From Panonychus citri (lineage: Eukaryota > Arthropoda > Arachnida > Trombidiformes > Tetranychidae), in assembly GCF_014898815.1 (NCBI RefSeq), contig NW_026515544.1, positions 2,604,001 through 2,668,000 on the forward strand: DNA of 64,000 nucleotides. Direction: 5' to 3'. A program made the position numbers and the translations under genes. Positions 34,297-46,266 of the stretch are shown in pieces (position 1 is the first letter of the stretch; each line of letters begins with the position of its first letter). The notes under the pieces were generated by a model. The model had not been told where the DNA came from, did not search any database, and saw nothing but the letters and a program-made list of their open reading frames with translations.

Positions 34297-35221
34297 ATTA
34301 ACACGCACACAATCAAATCAAATCAAAGTATTTCCAATTCACTTTGATGCATTTGGATTAATTTAGTTATTTAATTGTAACTTTTTTCCTCCAATTTTCC
34401 AATCAATTGACAATTTCAAGTTAATTGTTTTTTATTATAATTTATATAATTTTGTTTAATTATTTTTATTGGTCATTCATTGTTGATTGAAATCAACAGA
34501 GAAAGTAAAACATTTCTTATACCAATTAATTAATTGTTCCAATATATTAATATGATTATGATACAAAAAAAATCTTAAAATTAAATTTTTTTTTCTCTCT
34601 CTTTACCTCATCAGGCATACAATCAATACTTGACAATTGTAATCACCAAATAATTGATGAGATGATTAGAGAGCAATTAATTAGTGTGAATATCAAGTTA
34701 ATTTTCACCGAAATTTCATAACAAAACGAATCAAAAAAGTTAATTATTGATCATTTTTATTCAAATGTTCATTCATAATTATAAAACATAAAACCGATAA
34801 TTTCACAAACAAAATAACAAAGCAAAAGCAAAACCGAAGAGATTTAACAATTAATCAAAGAAAATCCACTTAAAACTAAACGATTTAAATTAAATCCTCT
34901 TCATACAAAAGCAAAGGTAAAAAAGAAAGAATAAAACAATTTAAACTAATCAATAATCGAATTAAAACTTTCCATTTATTAATCTTTCCAATAGAAAAAA
35001 GTTTTTCTATTCCAACACAGAGGCCGCTGTGGATTCTCCGTTTCCATGGAAACTCTTGTCATTTTTTTCATCTTTTTGAAAATTTTTCTCATTTTTAGTC
35101 TAAAAATTTTAGATGAAAGTGTTTACCAAATTGACGAAATCAATTTTGTTTAATTTCTTTTCTCTTTTTGTTTGAATTTTTATTTGTTCTATTTTTTGTT
35201 TTTTTTGTTCGATTGGACATC
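34297..35221. other. 3' UTR and intergenic DNA, source of a duplicated block
   Basis: Follows the carotenoid oxygenase stop codon. The part 34371 to about 34754 recurs at 37194-37462 and 37709-37808 (see the mosaic duplication). Otherwise AT-rich, ending in a T-rich stretch before the next gene. Confidence 0.6.
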
Positions 35222-36013
35222 ATGGAGAAACTGGATAAGGTGTTTTCTTTTAACAACACTCACGAACTTATCATGTCCATTAAATCTGCTTTGGACATTC
35301 CAAGTTTCCAACAGATCTTTTTACTGGTCGGTGTTTTTTTCTACTTGGTGACCAGTTTGGTGATCTCTTTTTTTCTCAACAATCTTTCATCTCCTTTGGT
35401 TTCGACGACATTAAAAAATATATTTGCTCATAGTGGACCTGCCGTTCAAATAGTTAATAATTTGATCTCTCGGGTCAATAGTCTTTTCTATTGGACTGGT
35501 TTATCTTCCGGCTGTTTGGAAGCTCTTGTTTGTGGTGCTGGTAGATCAATGGGAACAGATTTTCCAAAGATTAGTGATAATATCAGGACAACGGTCAATA
35601 CAATTTTATCTTCCACCATGGGAAATCAAACTGATAGGTATACTCGCCTTCTTTTGGATGCAATGGTTGGTCAAGGAGAATGTCAAGAACGAGCTATATT
35701 TGATTGTCCAGCGATTTCAAGTTCAGGTCAGCCAACTTTAACTACTGATCATGGAACTAAAGTGGCCGGTGTTTTGACGCAGACGATTTATTTTAAAACC
35801 ATCTCTGGAATTGCTTTCATTGCTTCGGCCTCTTTGGTTGGAATTTTAACTCTATTCATTGGCGGAGTTTTACTGGTCATCTTAAAGCGACAACCAAGAC
35901 GATACCGTCACCATATTCAATCTAATCCTCTATTTGAACAACATATTGCCGCTGAAAAATTATTCTCGATGGTCAGAAATTTAAACGGGTTGGTTACATA
36001 CAAATCGTTTTAA
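35222..36013 (+). CDS. Orphan membrane protein with two transmembrane segments
   Basis: Single-exon frame of 263 residues from ATG 35222 (the frame extends up only to a TTG at 35168). Two strong hydrophobic segments are visible: IFLLVGVFFYLVTSLVISFFL near residue 37 and a second, Gly/Ile/Leu-rich one near 203-228, followed by a basic stop-transfer KRQPRRYRHH. The roughly 140-residue loop between them has four or more cysteines (GCLEALVCG, GECQERAIFDC) and one N-glycosylation site (NQT), so it is probably extracellular or lumenal with both termini in the cytosol. I do not recognise a family. A polyadenylation signal AATAAA lies at 36071-36076. A decayed piece of its 5' coding part is found at about 37090-37197. 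Confidence 0.75.
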   Translation: MEKLDKVFSFNNTHELIMSIKSALDIPSFQQIFLLVGVFFYLVTSLVISFFLNNLSSPLVSTTLKNIFAHSGPAVQIVNNLISRVNSLFYWTGLSSGCLEALVCGAGRSMGTDFPKISDNIRTTVNTILSSTMGNQTDRYTRLLLDAMVGQGECQERAIFDCPAISSSGQPTLTTDHGTKVAGVLTQTIYFKTISGIAFIASASLVGILTLFIGGVLLVILKRQPRRYRHHIQSNPLFEQHIAAEKLFSMVRNLNGLVTYKSF

Positions 36014-36160
36014 ATTGATGATGACACTTTTATACGTATATTTGTGATTATTTTTTATTTTTGTACATTTAATAAAATTGACGATTAGTGAAAATTATTA
36101 AGATCTTCGTGATCTAGGAGCTTTTGTAGTTGTGGTTTGTGTTGTTGATTGATTGAGTTG

Positions 36161-37072
36161 AGTAATTTTCCTCCAGACTAATTAATTGATTTGATCTTTC
36201 ATTGTCTCTAAACTTGTTAAAACTAATTGATTGTTTCCATTTTCCTCAGAATCGATTTCATGTTATCGAAAAGGAAAGTGGCCGCATTTTACCTTATTCC
36301 TTTTACGCTCCCGCTTTCTTTTTCCTCCACACGATTAACGCTTACGAAGAGGATAATCATATTGTCATCGATTTAGTTGGTTACGATAATGAGCGAGTTT
36401 TGGACACTTTTTACTTGGAGAGACTCCGTCGAGCCCAAACAGTGGAATCAATTTGTACACCGACGATTCGTCGATACGTTTTACCGATCGTTGATATCGA
36501 GAAAATACTTAAAGACAAGAATCGAAAACGACTTCACGATAATCTAACTACTCTTCCTTATACTAAATCACGATCGGAAAAGATTGACGAAAATGGAATC
36601 AGTGTAACTGCTGATATTCTATTGAATCCAGGTAAGAAATTAACGAACTAATTGTGTTGATCGATTTAACTTTTATTCCAATTTGATTTGTTTTCACTTT
36701 TCAGGCTTTGAGATTCCTTCAATCAACAGAAATTATGATGCTCGTGATTATGAATTCGTTTATGGTAGCGGATTGTTTGAGAGAAACGAATTCTCAAACT
36801 CGGTAAGAATAAATTTTCTAATTTAATTACCCACAAACTACGATTATCAACGGAAGTAAATTGCGTGAGTTGGTGTTAATTGTCACGGTTAATGGTTAAT
36901 TAGCTAATGTCATTTAATACCCAACCTGTGATACTTTCACATGATGTAAATTATAAGCAACATTTAGTTTGGTTCTTGTTATTGGTTTAACTAAATTTTT
37001 GTTTCCCTTCACAATTAATATTCATTTTAACGATTGATTATTATGTTATTTTCTTAATTGTTATAGTTGGTT
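36161..37072 (+). pseudogene. Partial tandem copy of the carotenoid oxygenase (exons 2-3)
   Basis: Near-identical copy of 32950-33855. It holds the end of intron 1, exon 2 (36250-36631), exon 3 (36705-36802), intron 3 and the first bases of exon 4. Splice signals and frames are intact, and exon 2 keeps the iron-ligand His (LHTINAYE) that the full gene lacks. Exons 1, 4 and 5 are absent, so no enzyme can be made from it alone. About ten substitutions and four indels separate the copies, so the event is recent. Confidence 0.9.
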
Positions 37073-37808
37073 TAACTAAATTTTTGGTTTGTGCGTTCGG
37101 ACAATTTAGATTAAGTCTTTTATTTCAACAATACTCACGAACTTACATGTATCATGTCCATCGAATCTGCTTTGGATATTTCAACAGATCTTTTTAATTG
37201 TGACTTTTTTCCGAATTTTCCAATCAATTGACAATTTCAAGTTAATTGTTTTTGATATAATTTTGTTCAATTATTTTTTATTGGTCATTCAATATGATTG
37301 AAATTAACAGAGAAAGTAAAACATTTCTTATACCAATTAATTGTTCCAATATGATTATGATACAAAAAAAATCTTATAATTAAATTTGTCTCTCTCTCTC
37401 TCTCCCTTTACCTCATCCAGGTATACGATCAATACTTGACAATTGTAATCATCAAATAATTGCGATTAATTATTATCATGATCATGGAATCAATTGTTTT
37501 GTAAAAATAGTTTGGTTTGTATATTGTGACAATTAGTTAATTGTATTCAAAAAGAAACAGAGAACACAAACTTTTTCTCTTTAAATATGAATGAAAAAAA
37601 GTTAATTGTTCACAATCATCACGTTAATTGTTAATATTTTAAGTTCCCGAGCGATTTGAATGATTATCATTGTTTATCAGATTAATTGTCATGTAAATAT
37701 GAGCTATCTGATGAGATGATTAGAGAGCAATTAATTAGTGTGAATATCAAGTTAATTTTCACCAAAATTTCATAACAAAACAAAACGAAAAAGTTAATCA
37801 TTGATCAG
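37073..37808 (+). repeat. Mosaic duplication: pieces of the orphan gene and the oxygenase 3' flank
   Basis: Three further blocks follow the exon copy. About 37090-37197 is a diverged copy of 35207-35322 (5' end of the orphan membrane gene, ATG lost). 37194-37462 copies 34371-34656. 37709-37808 copies 34655 to about 34754. A unique 246-bp piece (37463-37708) lies between the last two, which are adjacent in the source. The block order differs from the source, so this was not one simple tandem duplication. Confidence 0.85.
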
Positions 37809-37957
37809 TTGACAATCCACAAATCCATTGATTAATCAGCCTTCTAACTGATGATCATTTGGAAAACAAACACACATACACGAAGATTAACAATCAGTAA
37901 TCAAGGAAGAAGAAGAAAAAACGAGAACAATGATCAAAGTTAATTGTAAAATTGGAA

Positions 37958-40900
37958 TCACATTAATGTACAGTAGCCACAATATCCATTGGCATCCGAT
38001 GGAAGGCAATTGCATCGACGACGTCGTTGGGACAGAACTCGACCTTCGTCAACCTTTTTCTTTAATTTTTCTAAAAATAATGAAACGAAAATTGAATCAA
38101 ATCAAATCTCTAATTGTCAACAATCAACTCAATTCACTTTACCTGCAACATCTTTCTTTCCAATTGCAATTAAACCATCTATAAGCTCTTTAATTGGGTT
38201 CTTGGTGGGTGGAAGTCCATGTAACCAAATCAACATCATTCGATAACAATGTTCCTTGTAACTCGTTTTTCCGGTATATTGATGTTCAATTGCTTTAATA
38301 TGTTCATCAGTAAAATCCCAAATTCGTGCCAATCGTTTCCAATCCTGAATTTCCAAATGATTCCGTGACAATGACCATAAAATGTCCTTAATTTGTTTCA
38401 AATAAGATTCAGATAATTCACTGTTGGGAGCATCGCGTGTGTATGTTGATTGGGTTTCATTTGATTCAATTGAAGTGTTACGTTCAATTGATGATTTACG
38501 AGATGAACTACAACCACCTATTGATGAACCACCGGCGGCAGAACCACAGCCACCATAACGTGAACCACGAAGTCTTTCAGCCTTAATTAGCATATCAACT
38601 ATTGCAATAAAAGAACCACGAGCAGCAATATAAAGAGCTGTTCGTCCGGACTGTAAAAAGAAATAAAAAGAGAAAAGATAATTCTAATTCTAACAATTTT
38701 TCAAATTCTATTATATGTAACAATTAAAGTTAATTGTTGTTCGGTTTACCTTTTCAACTAGTGTAAAATCAGCTCCGTTTTCAATTAGTATCTCGGCGAT
38801 CTCAGTGAAACCCAATTCGGCGGATAAATGAAGACCAGTTTGATGTCTCTGTTTTTAAATATACAAAGGAAAATTAGTATTTGCAAAGAGAAACAATTAA
38901 CTGTAACAATTAACATCCATTGATTATTAATCATCATCATGATCGTTGAAATCATTGACAAAAATGAAAGACAAACCTACAAATTATTATTAATCAAGGT
39001 TACATATTTTAGAACCGGAAACAGATTAACTTCCAGGGTGTGGTGGATCATCATCATCATCTTAATCATCATTAACTAAACACACCTTTGTAATATGTGA
39101 GTGTACAATTAAAAAAAATAACCAAATTTACTTAATTACATACCACTAATCAGATTTACGCCATTGATTTAGTTATAACATTGAATCGGATTAATGAAAC
39201 CCTGTGATTTTAATTGGTATATTTTTCAAATCAATTTGTCTCCTTCAACAATTTATATAAATACGCAATCAAATTAATTTGATAAGTGACCATTTCGAGT
39301 GATCAATTAATTGTCAAATCAATAAACCTGATCTTTAATTGTTGCGATGAAAATAAAACCAAAAAACTAAATTAAAAAGACAATCTCAACATTCAAATTG
39401 ATCTCTTTTCTTTTGGATATTGAAATTGTTTCATGACAAAATTAACTAATTGTTTGATTGAAAAAATCACAATTACAAAGCTATTAACCTTTGGAAATGA
39501 ATTTTTTAATCAAATTTAATTCTCAACAATTAGAAACAATTTAAATAAAGTTATGTCTTATGGGCGAGTTAATTTTTTTGTTTTTTTTTGTTCTTGATTG
39601 TTTAGTAATAAAAAAGCCAATGGACTTAAACAACGTTCAACAATTAACTATGAACAATCAACGCTCCTTAATTTAGATTATTTAAAAAGTTGATTAAATC
39701 AAATTGTTTATCTGATTGTTAATTGTATCAACGGGTAAGGCTAATGGTTTATTATTATATTTACAAAGGGAAACGATTAACATTCAAAAATGATAATAAT
39801 CCTAATGGTCTTTGGGTTGATTATTATCATCAAGTTAATCATAATCAAACATTATTATCATTATGATTATGATATTTATGAATTGATTGTTGTTGACCCG
39901 ACCCATTGTGGCCACACAATTAATGGCCTTTGATTTAAACCTTATTAGTTATTTCATTGAGCCATCGAAACCATTGAGAGTCATTAAGGAATTAATTATT
40001 TACTAATTTGATTTGCATTTGATTGTGATCATAATGATAAAGTAGAAATCGTAATAATCATAATATAGTAAATTGTTATTACGGGTTTGGCACTTAAATT
40101 GTAATCAAATGATTTATATAATATTAGATTAATGATCAACAATCATCTTAAATTATATATTAATATATATAAATGATATGAATTAAATTAACAATTAGAT
40201 TTCAGCTACAAATCATTAACAATTTACAATTAGTTGTTTTTTTTATCAATCTTGTTGTAACAAATTGTGGTTACAATAATCATTTAATTGCATGATAATT
40301 TTTTTTATATCATTAACTTTACTTCATGTTAATTGTAATCATTTAGGGAATCAGAGTGATTAATTAGATCAACAATTAGTAGCAATTGTAATGATTAAGA
40401 TTTCCTATTGATTGTGATTGTATTTTTGTGTATTCACAATATTGATCATTGGTTAATTGTTATGGGAATTTGTTAATGTTAATTTCATATGTTGTTGTTG
40501 TATTAACAATTAAGAGTTGATTCAATGAAGGTTTCATGATTAAATCAAGAATCATGATCATTAATCAAAATTGTAATATTATATTGATTCAATTTTGATC
40601 CATCATTAAATTATGAATCAATGAGTAACTTTAATTGATTGAAGGAAATTGTTTCAAGCTTCTGGATAATCAAGTTAATTGTGAATGTGAGGATTAAGAA
40701 AGAGAGACTTAACTATTAAATTAATTTTGTTTCTTTCCTATTAATTACTGATTGTTATTGATAACTAATCATGATGATAATAATTAATATGATACACAGA
40801 TTATCACAATTCACTAAGAAAATAATCAAGACAATTTATGATTAGTATTAAATTGTGATGATCCTTTTTAGTTGCTGGTCGATAATGTTGATGATGATTA

Positions 40901-43900
40901 AGCTAATCAAGAAAATAATAATTTACAATCAACCCACTAACATTCCTGATCTATCATAAATTACAAGATTAAGTTAATTACAATCAAATAATTCAACTGG
41001 AAAAATAAAATTAAATGTTAAAAAAGTTTTAGGTGAAAACGATTGGAAAAGTAAATCCATAAAATTAACAATTAAACTAATCATCAACTATCCGATTAGT
41101 TGATTTTACTTTTAATCAATCAATGAATTAAGTTAAAATCATGATGATTCAAACTAATCAGAGTAATTAATGATAATCATAAATGAATGGAGGCAAATTT
41201 TTTCACCATTAACAATTAAAACGTTCAAAAGTTAATCATTAATATCATTGTCTTGATTTAAGGTAAGGTTTGGGTGTTAAATTAACAATTAATTTTACTC
41301 TGTTGATCATTAACAAATTGTTCAGGGTAAAACAATCAAGGTAGCAATTAAAATAAACTAAATTTCCTCTGGATTTTTGAATATTATAATTATTAATTTA
41401 AATCATCAAGTCAACGTTTGATCATCAATCTAATTGTAACTTTTCATTATGATTTAGATTTTTCATCTCTAATCATTAGTTGTAAATAGTTGATTAACTT
41501 GATTATTTTTACAATTAACTTATATCAGAGACAAGTCAATGTGTTTATATTAATTCACAATTAACCATTAACCATGATGACGATTAACAAATTAACTTTT
41601 CTAAGCCAAGGGCTTGGTCCTAATCTATTGTAACTCCTATGATATTTTCATGCTAATTTTAAATTCAAACAAAAGTTTAATCAAAACTAATCATCAGAGT
41701 TAATTGTCTTGATTAATACAAATGATCCATTAAAAATATTCATCCAACAATTTAAATTCATTAACAGTCTCAGTCTTTGATTATCATTAAATGTTAATTA
41801 TTGGAAATCTATTCTCATTCAAATGATGTTTCATCTAATATTTCAATGATTGTAATCATTAAAATTATCATCACAAATAATTAATATTATCCCAGTTTTA
41901 ATTGTCCATCATGATGATAATCAATGTTAACCTTCAATTATCAATCATTTATTATTTAAAGTGATAAAGATCACAATTGGGTTGAAATTGCTACAAAAAA
42001 ATGCTGTTGATTTGTAGTTGATTGATGATCATGATTATAATCATCATAATAATAGAGTTGATTAGTTGATCCATTCATCTAATCCCATTCATTGAAATGA
42101 TTGTTAGGATTGAGGGAGGAAAAAGATACAATTAACAAGTTTGATGATTGTAATCGAGTTGATTGTTAGCTGGATAATAATTAATTTCTTCTGCTTCTTG
42201 TATGTGTATATTGTAGCTATTTGTTAACTAACAATTTAATTGAGTAAACCAAATCAATTTAGTGTTACCTTTTCGTGACAAAATTAACTACTCATTAGGA
42301 TAAGCTCAAATTTCTAGCTGAAAGTAAACTATTATCATTATTATTATTACCATTTACTTACCTTGTGAGTGAATATCCATCAAAAAATGAAATAAAAATT
42401 AATCGTTACAATTAAGTTGACAACGAAATATATTTAACCTTAGTCATCACTAGAGCTCTGGTCATGTTATTATTAAAGGATCAACTTATAATCCTGTCTT
42501 AATAACTACTATTTAACATTGAAGTTGCTTTTTTCTCCATCATCATCCTCATCATCCTCACCCTCTTCTTATTTATCATCACGCAATCTAACATCTAAGA
42601 GATTCACTAGACTGTAAAAAGATGATGAAAAAGAAAAGAAGATGAAGATGAAAAAGGAAAACTTTTTACTTTTTTTTCTATTAAAAAAAATAAGCTAAGA
42701 CTTATACGATTAATAGATGATGATGATGATCAAAATCCTAATTTGTCAAAGACAAATAATATCATAAGATGTTAAAGGTAAATTATGTTAACATGATTAT
42801 AATAATAGAAGAGCAATTTAATTATAACTCATCAGTGATGCTCATCCGGTTCCCATCTCCGGTTGTGTGTTAAAACAAACCCACCCACAACTCACCCTCA
42901 ACACCCTTACAACCGCTCTCACTCCCTACGTTTTTACCTCCTCATCTCAATGAATCTCTCTCTCTCTCTCTTCATGATAATCATATACTTGAAATAATAA
43001 CATGATATACTTAAGACATAAAGGGATAATGGTTAAGTAAATAATCCTAATTATTAATCTTAAATTTTTGCCTGTGATAATCAGCTTGTCATGGAGTAAA
43101 TAATATTAGACTGAGAAACGTGATATGTTAACGAGATGTTTGTCTTCAACATGATTATCATACAATGTTAATCATTTCTAACAAAATGTTGTTAACTAAT
43201 TGTTTCTGTCTCCATCAGTGTTTCCTAGCTAATATTAATACATTTTTAATAATATTTTCTGATTGTTTATTGCTCCTTTTTTTTCATCTATTAAATCATC
43301 ATTAAAATATCATTAAAAACGTTGTAACACAAAAGTTGATACATAATCTGATGATGTATAATCTACTGGTTGTTTTATGTAGATTAAGATGATAATGATG
43401 ATAGGTAGCTATTTGGATGATGATGTGATGGTGATACTTACATTGTTGATTGCATTGATGAAAGCTCCTTTTGAAACGAGCAAGGAAACAGCTTCAGGAT
43501 GATTACCTGCAACCGCAAGGTGAAGTGATGTGTTACCTTTACGATCTCGACTATTAAGTGATGCTCCATAATCAAGTAATAATCTAATTGATTGACAATT
43601 ACCTAAACCACTGGCCAAATGTAATGCAGTTCGTCCTCTCTGTTTCCATTAACAAATATATCATAATTACCATTAAACATTTATCAATATTATTAACCAT
43701 TGTATTGAGGTATTACAGTGTAACATTTTAATATTAATACAGTAATGTATTAATTTGATATAATAGAAAATGTATAAATCAATTTGTTGATTGAAACATT
43801 TAATATCAGTTGACTTACAGCATCAATTGCAAATGTATCACAGTTATGTTTGAGTAATGTTTCAATTGTTTCCTGATGACCACTTTCAACAGCTAAATGA

Positions 43901-46008
43901 AGGTTGGTCAGTCCATCTTGGGCTCTTTCATCACGTAACTTCATCTCGACAAGTAAACGGTCAATTACTTTATGATGTCCAGAAGTCGCTGCCCAATGCA
44001 TGCAACTACGATTATCCTAGATAATAATTAAAGTCAATCCAATCAAATCTTATTGATTTCAATGAAATTTTATTTACTCACTTTATCTTTAGCGTTTATA
44101 TCAATTCCAGCAACAATTAAGAGATGGACGATTTCAAGATTATCATTGATTACGGCATAATGAAGGACATTTTGACCATTCTGAAAATGATATAATGTTA
44201 ATTGTTATTTATTATAATTGGTTGACAAAAAATTTATTGATTATTTTACTTTTGATTATCATTTTTATATGTTAACTATAGTTGATCTTTGATTCAATTG
44301 AACGTGATTTGATTCCTAATGAAAATTGTAATACAAATAATACAAAGGTAAATACGAGATGAAAACATTTTCCTCATCTCTATAACTATTAATATTATCA
44401 TTGATATTTAATTTTTTTCTGCCAATTTAATTATATTAATAGTTGATATTTTATCATAAATAAAATCATCAATCATTGACCTTAATTTTATTGGAATTGT
44501 GATTGCACAATAATCATCTCAGTAAATTACTGAGAATCAGAATGTAATATTAAATCAATGGAAATTATTACAATCATGATGATAGAATTAGTTTAATTAG
44601 TTGAGTTAGAAAATAATCAATTACTTTTTAACTGATTATTTATCTAAACAAAACGTCAATTTAATCATTATCTTCACCATCACTCAATTTCACTAATTAC
44701 TTGATACATCATGAGCTTTGTTAATTCACTCATGTGTACTCATTTTAGATTTTCAATAGACTCGGATAATTAACTCTCTATCCGTTGATTGTTGTTGAAA
44801 AGTTTTGATGGAGAAAAAAATTGTTATCAACCAAAATCGATATCAACTCTTTTTTAGTAGGTTAGTTCAATGTCAAGGCTTTTTTTACTCTCATTCCTAA
44901 ATTCACTCCCTGTTATCATCAATCTTCATGATGATGAAAAGTCTCATACTATGATTATAATCATACGCATGTCAAAAATATGAATTAAATTTACTCTTTC
45001 ATTCATTATATTGTAGATTTGTTTTCTTGGAAGGTCAATAGCTAATTTCATGATAATAACGATAAAGTTTATGAGTAAATCAGTGTTTTTATTAACATTT
45101 AATGGACTTTTATTGACCATTATTAGTTTTGGATATAATTTATCCATAATCTCATTTCACCATTGACATGATAATCTATGTAGTTTTTCATTACCATTGA
45201 CTTAAGGAAAAAGAAAAGGAAGAGGAAATATTAATACAATTCATTTTTTCTTCTTTCTTTCTTAACTTTTTATCTTTTCAGATCAATTGGATATTAAATT
45301 AACTTATACAGATCAATTATTGATAATTCTCATGAAAATGATATTCATAAAATGAATTGACAATACACTCACCTTGTCTACAGCATTGATGTTTATTTGA
45401 TCCATAAATCCGAGTAAATATTGAACGACTTCTAATTGGTCATTATAAACAGCACAATGTAAAACCGTTTGCCCTTTCTGGTTAGATTGGAAAAAAATTA
45501 AGGAATAATTTAATAATTAACTGGATTAATTTTATATTTATCACCTTATTGGATAGATTAAATGAAGCTCCATTCTCGGCCAGTAATTTCATCGATTCAA
45601 GTTGTCCATACCATGAAGAAACTAACATTGGACTCATTCCAAACTGAATAAGAATTTATCAAAATTTGAAAACAATCAGAAAGAGAAAGTTAATCACTTC
45701 CGTAATAATTTTTTTCCAAGAAATTTACCTTATCAACAGCTTCGATATCACATTTGGCTTTAATAAGAAGATCTAAAATATCAATATGACCATGCATTGC
45801 GGCCCAATGGCATGGGGTTCGGTCCATCTGAGAAAAAAAATCGTATGAATGAATTGACAGTTCAACAATTTAAAGTCTCTATCACTAACTTGAGTTTTAC
45901 TATCGACATCGATTTTGGCAGTAATTAACCTATTCGCCAGTTCCAGATCATTTCTAACAGCAGCATCGTGAAGTAGCTGCTCTTTACGATTACCTTGATG
46001 GAAGAGAA

Positions 46009-46048
<40 letters not shown>

Positions 46049-46266
46049 TTATCATTACTTATTCAACTGAGAAAAGTTAATCGGATAGAATTGGATTATT
46101 GCTTAATGATCAAGTTAATTCCAAGTTAAATTTATATAAAATTGTTTGTCAACTTACCTTTAGCATGATTGTTCAATTGCAAGGAAATTAAATCAGGATC
46201 TTGAGCTCGACTTGAAGCAAGTGAAGATCGTTTTGATCTATCAACTAAACTTGCCCGATCCTCCAT
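37958..46266 (-). CDS. ANKDD1A: Ankyrin-repeat and death-domain protein (ANKDD1A-like) with C-terminal CaaX box
   Basis: Eleven exons: 46266-46158, 45993-45890, 45827-45729, 45643-45545, 45477-45373, 44180-44082, 44016-43819, 43639-43442, 38848-38750, 38650-38143, 38070-37958; 576 residues. Most ankyrin exons are exactly 99 or 198 bp, one or two 33-residue repeats each, in phase 0. About ten ankyrin repeats (about residues 37-400) precede a Ser/Gly-rich linker and a death domain (about 453-537: DWKRLARIWDFTDEHIKAIE, then MLLIWLHG-like MMLIWLHG) that closely follows human ANKDD1A. The last exon adds a basic stretch QRRRRCNC and ends GYCTLM, a CaaX box (Cys573, X = Met, farnesylation type). This predicts a membrane-anchored signalling adaptor. 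The function of the family is poorly known. A 5' UTR exon ending near 46989 (donor CTA|GTGAGT) is possible. Confidence 0.9.
38849..43441 (-). other. 4.6-kb intron of the ANKDD1A-like gene
   Basis: GT-AG intron between ankyrin exons 8 and 9, far longer than its neighbours. AT-rich, with GATGAT/TCATCA-rich patches and a CT tract at about 42957-42973. No gene, RNA or transposon is recognisable inside on either strand. Confidence 0.75.
46010..46046. repeat. GA microsatellite
   Basis: About 18 GA units in intron 1 of the ANKDD1A-like gene, forming the pyrimidine tract (on the minus strand) just upstream of the exon 2 acceptor at 45994. Confidence 0.95.

Noticed and set aside
36202..36651. A separate gene beginning MSLNLLK in the duplicated segment
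   Set aside because: The start is intronic sequence before the copied exon 2; the same artefact occurs at 32991 in the original gene.
37989..38246. Plus-strand Arg-rich frame
   Set aside because: Antisense to the last two exons of the ANKDD1A-like gene, which have homology and matching splice phase.
42710..42732. Possible CRISPR-like or satellite array from GATGAT and TCATCA runs
   Set aside because: Simple trinucleotide microsatellites without spacers; eukaryotic DNA.
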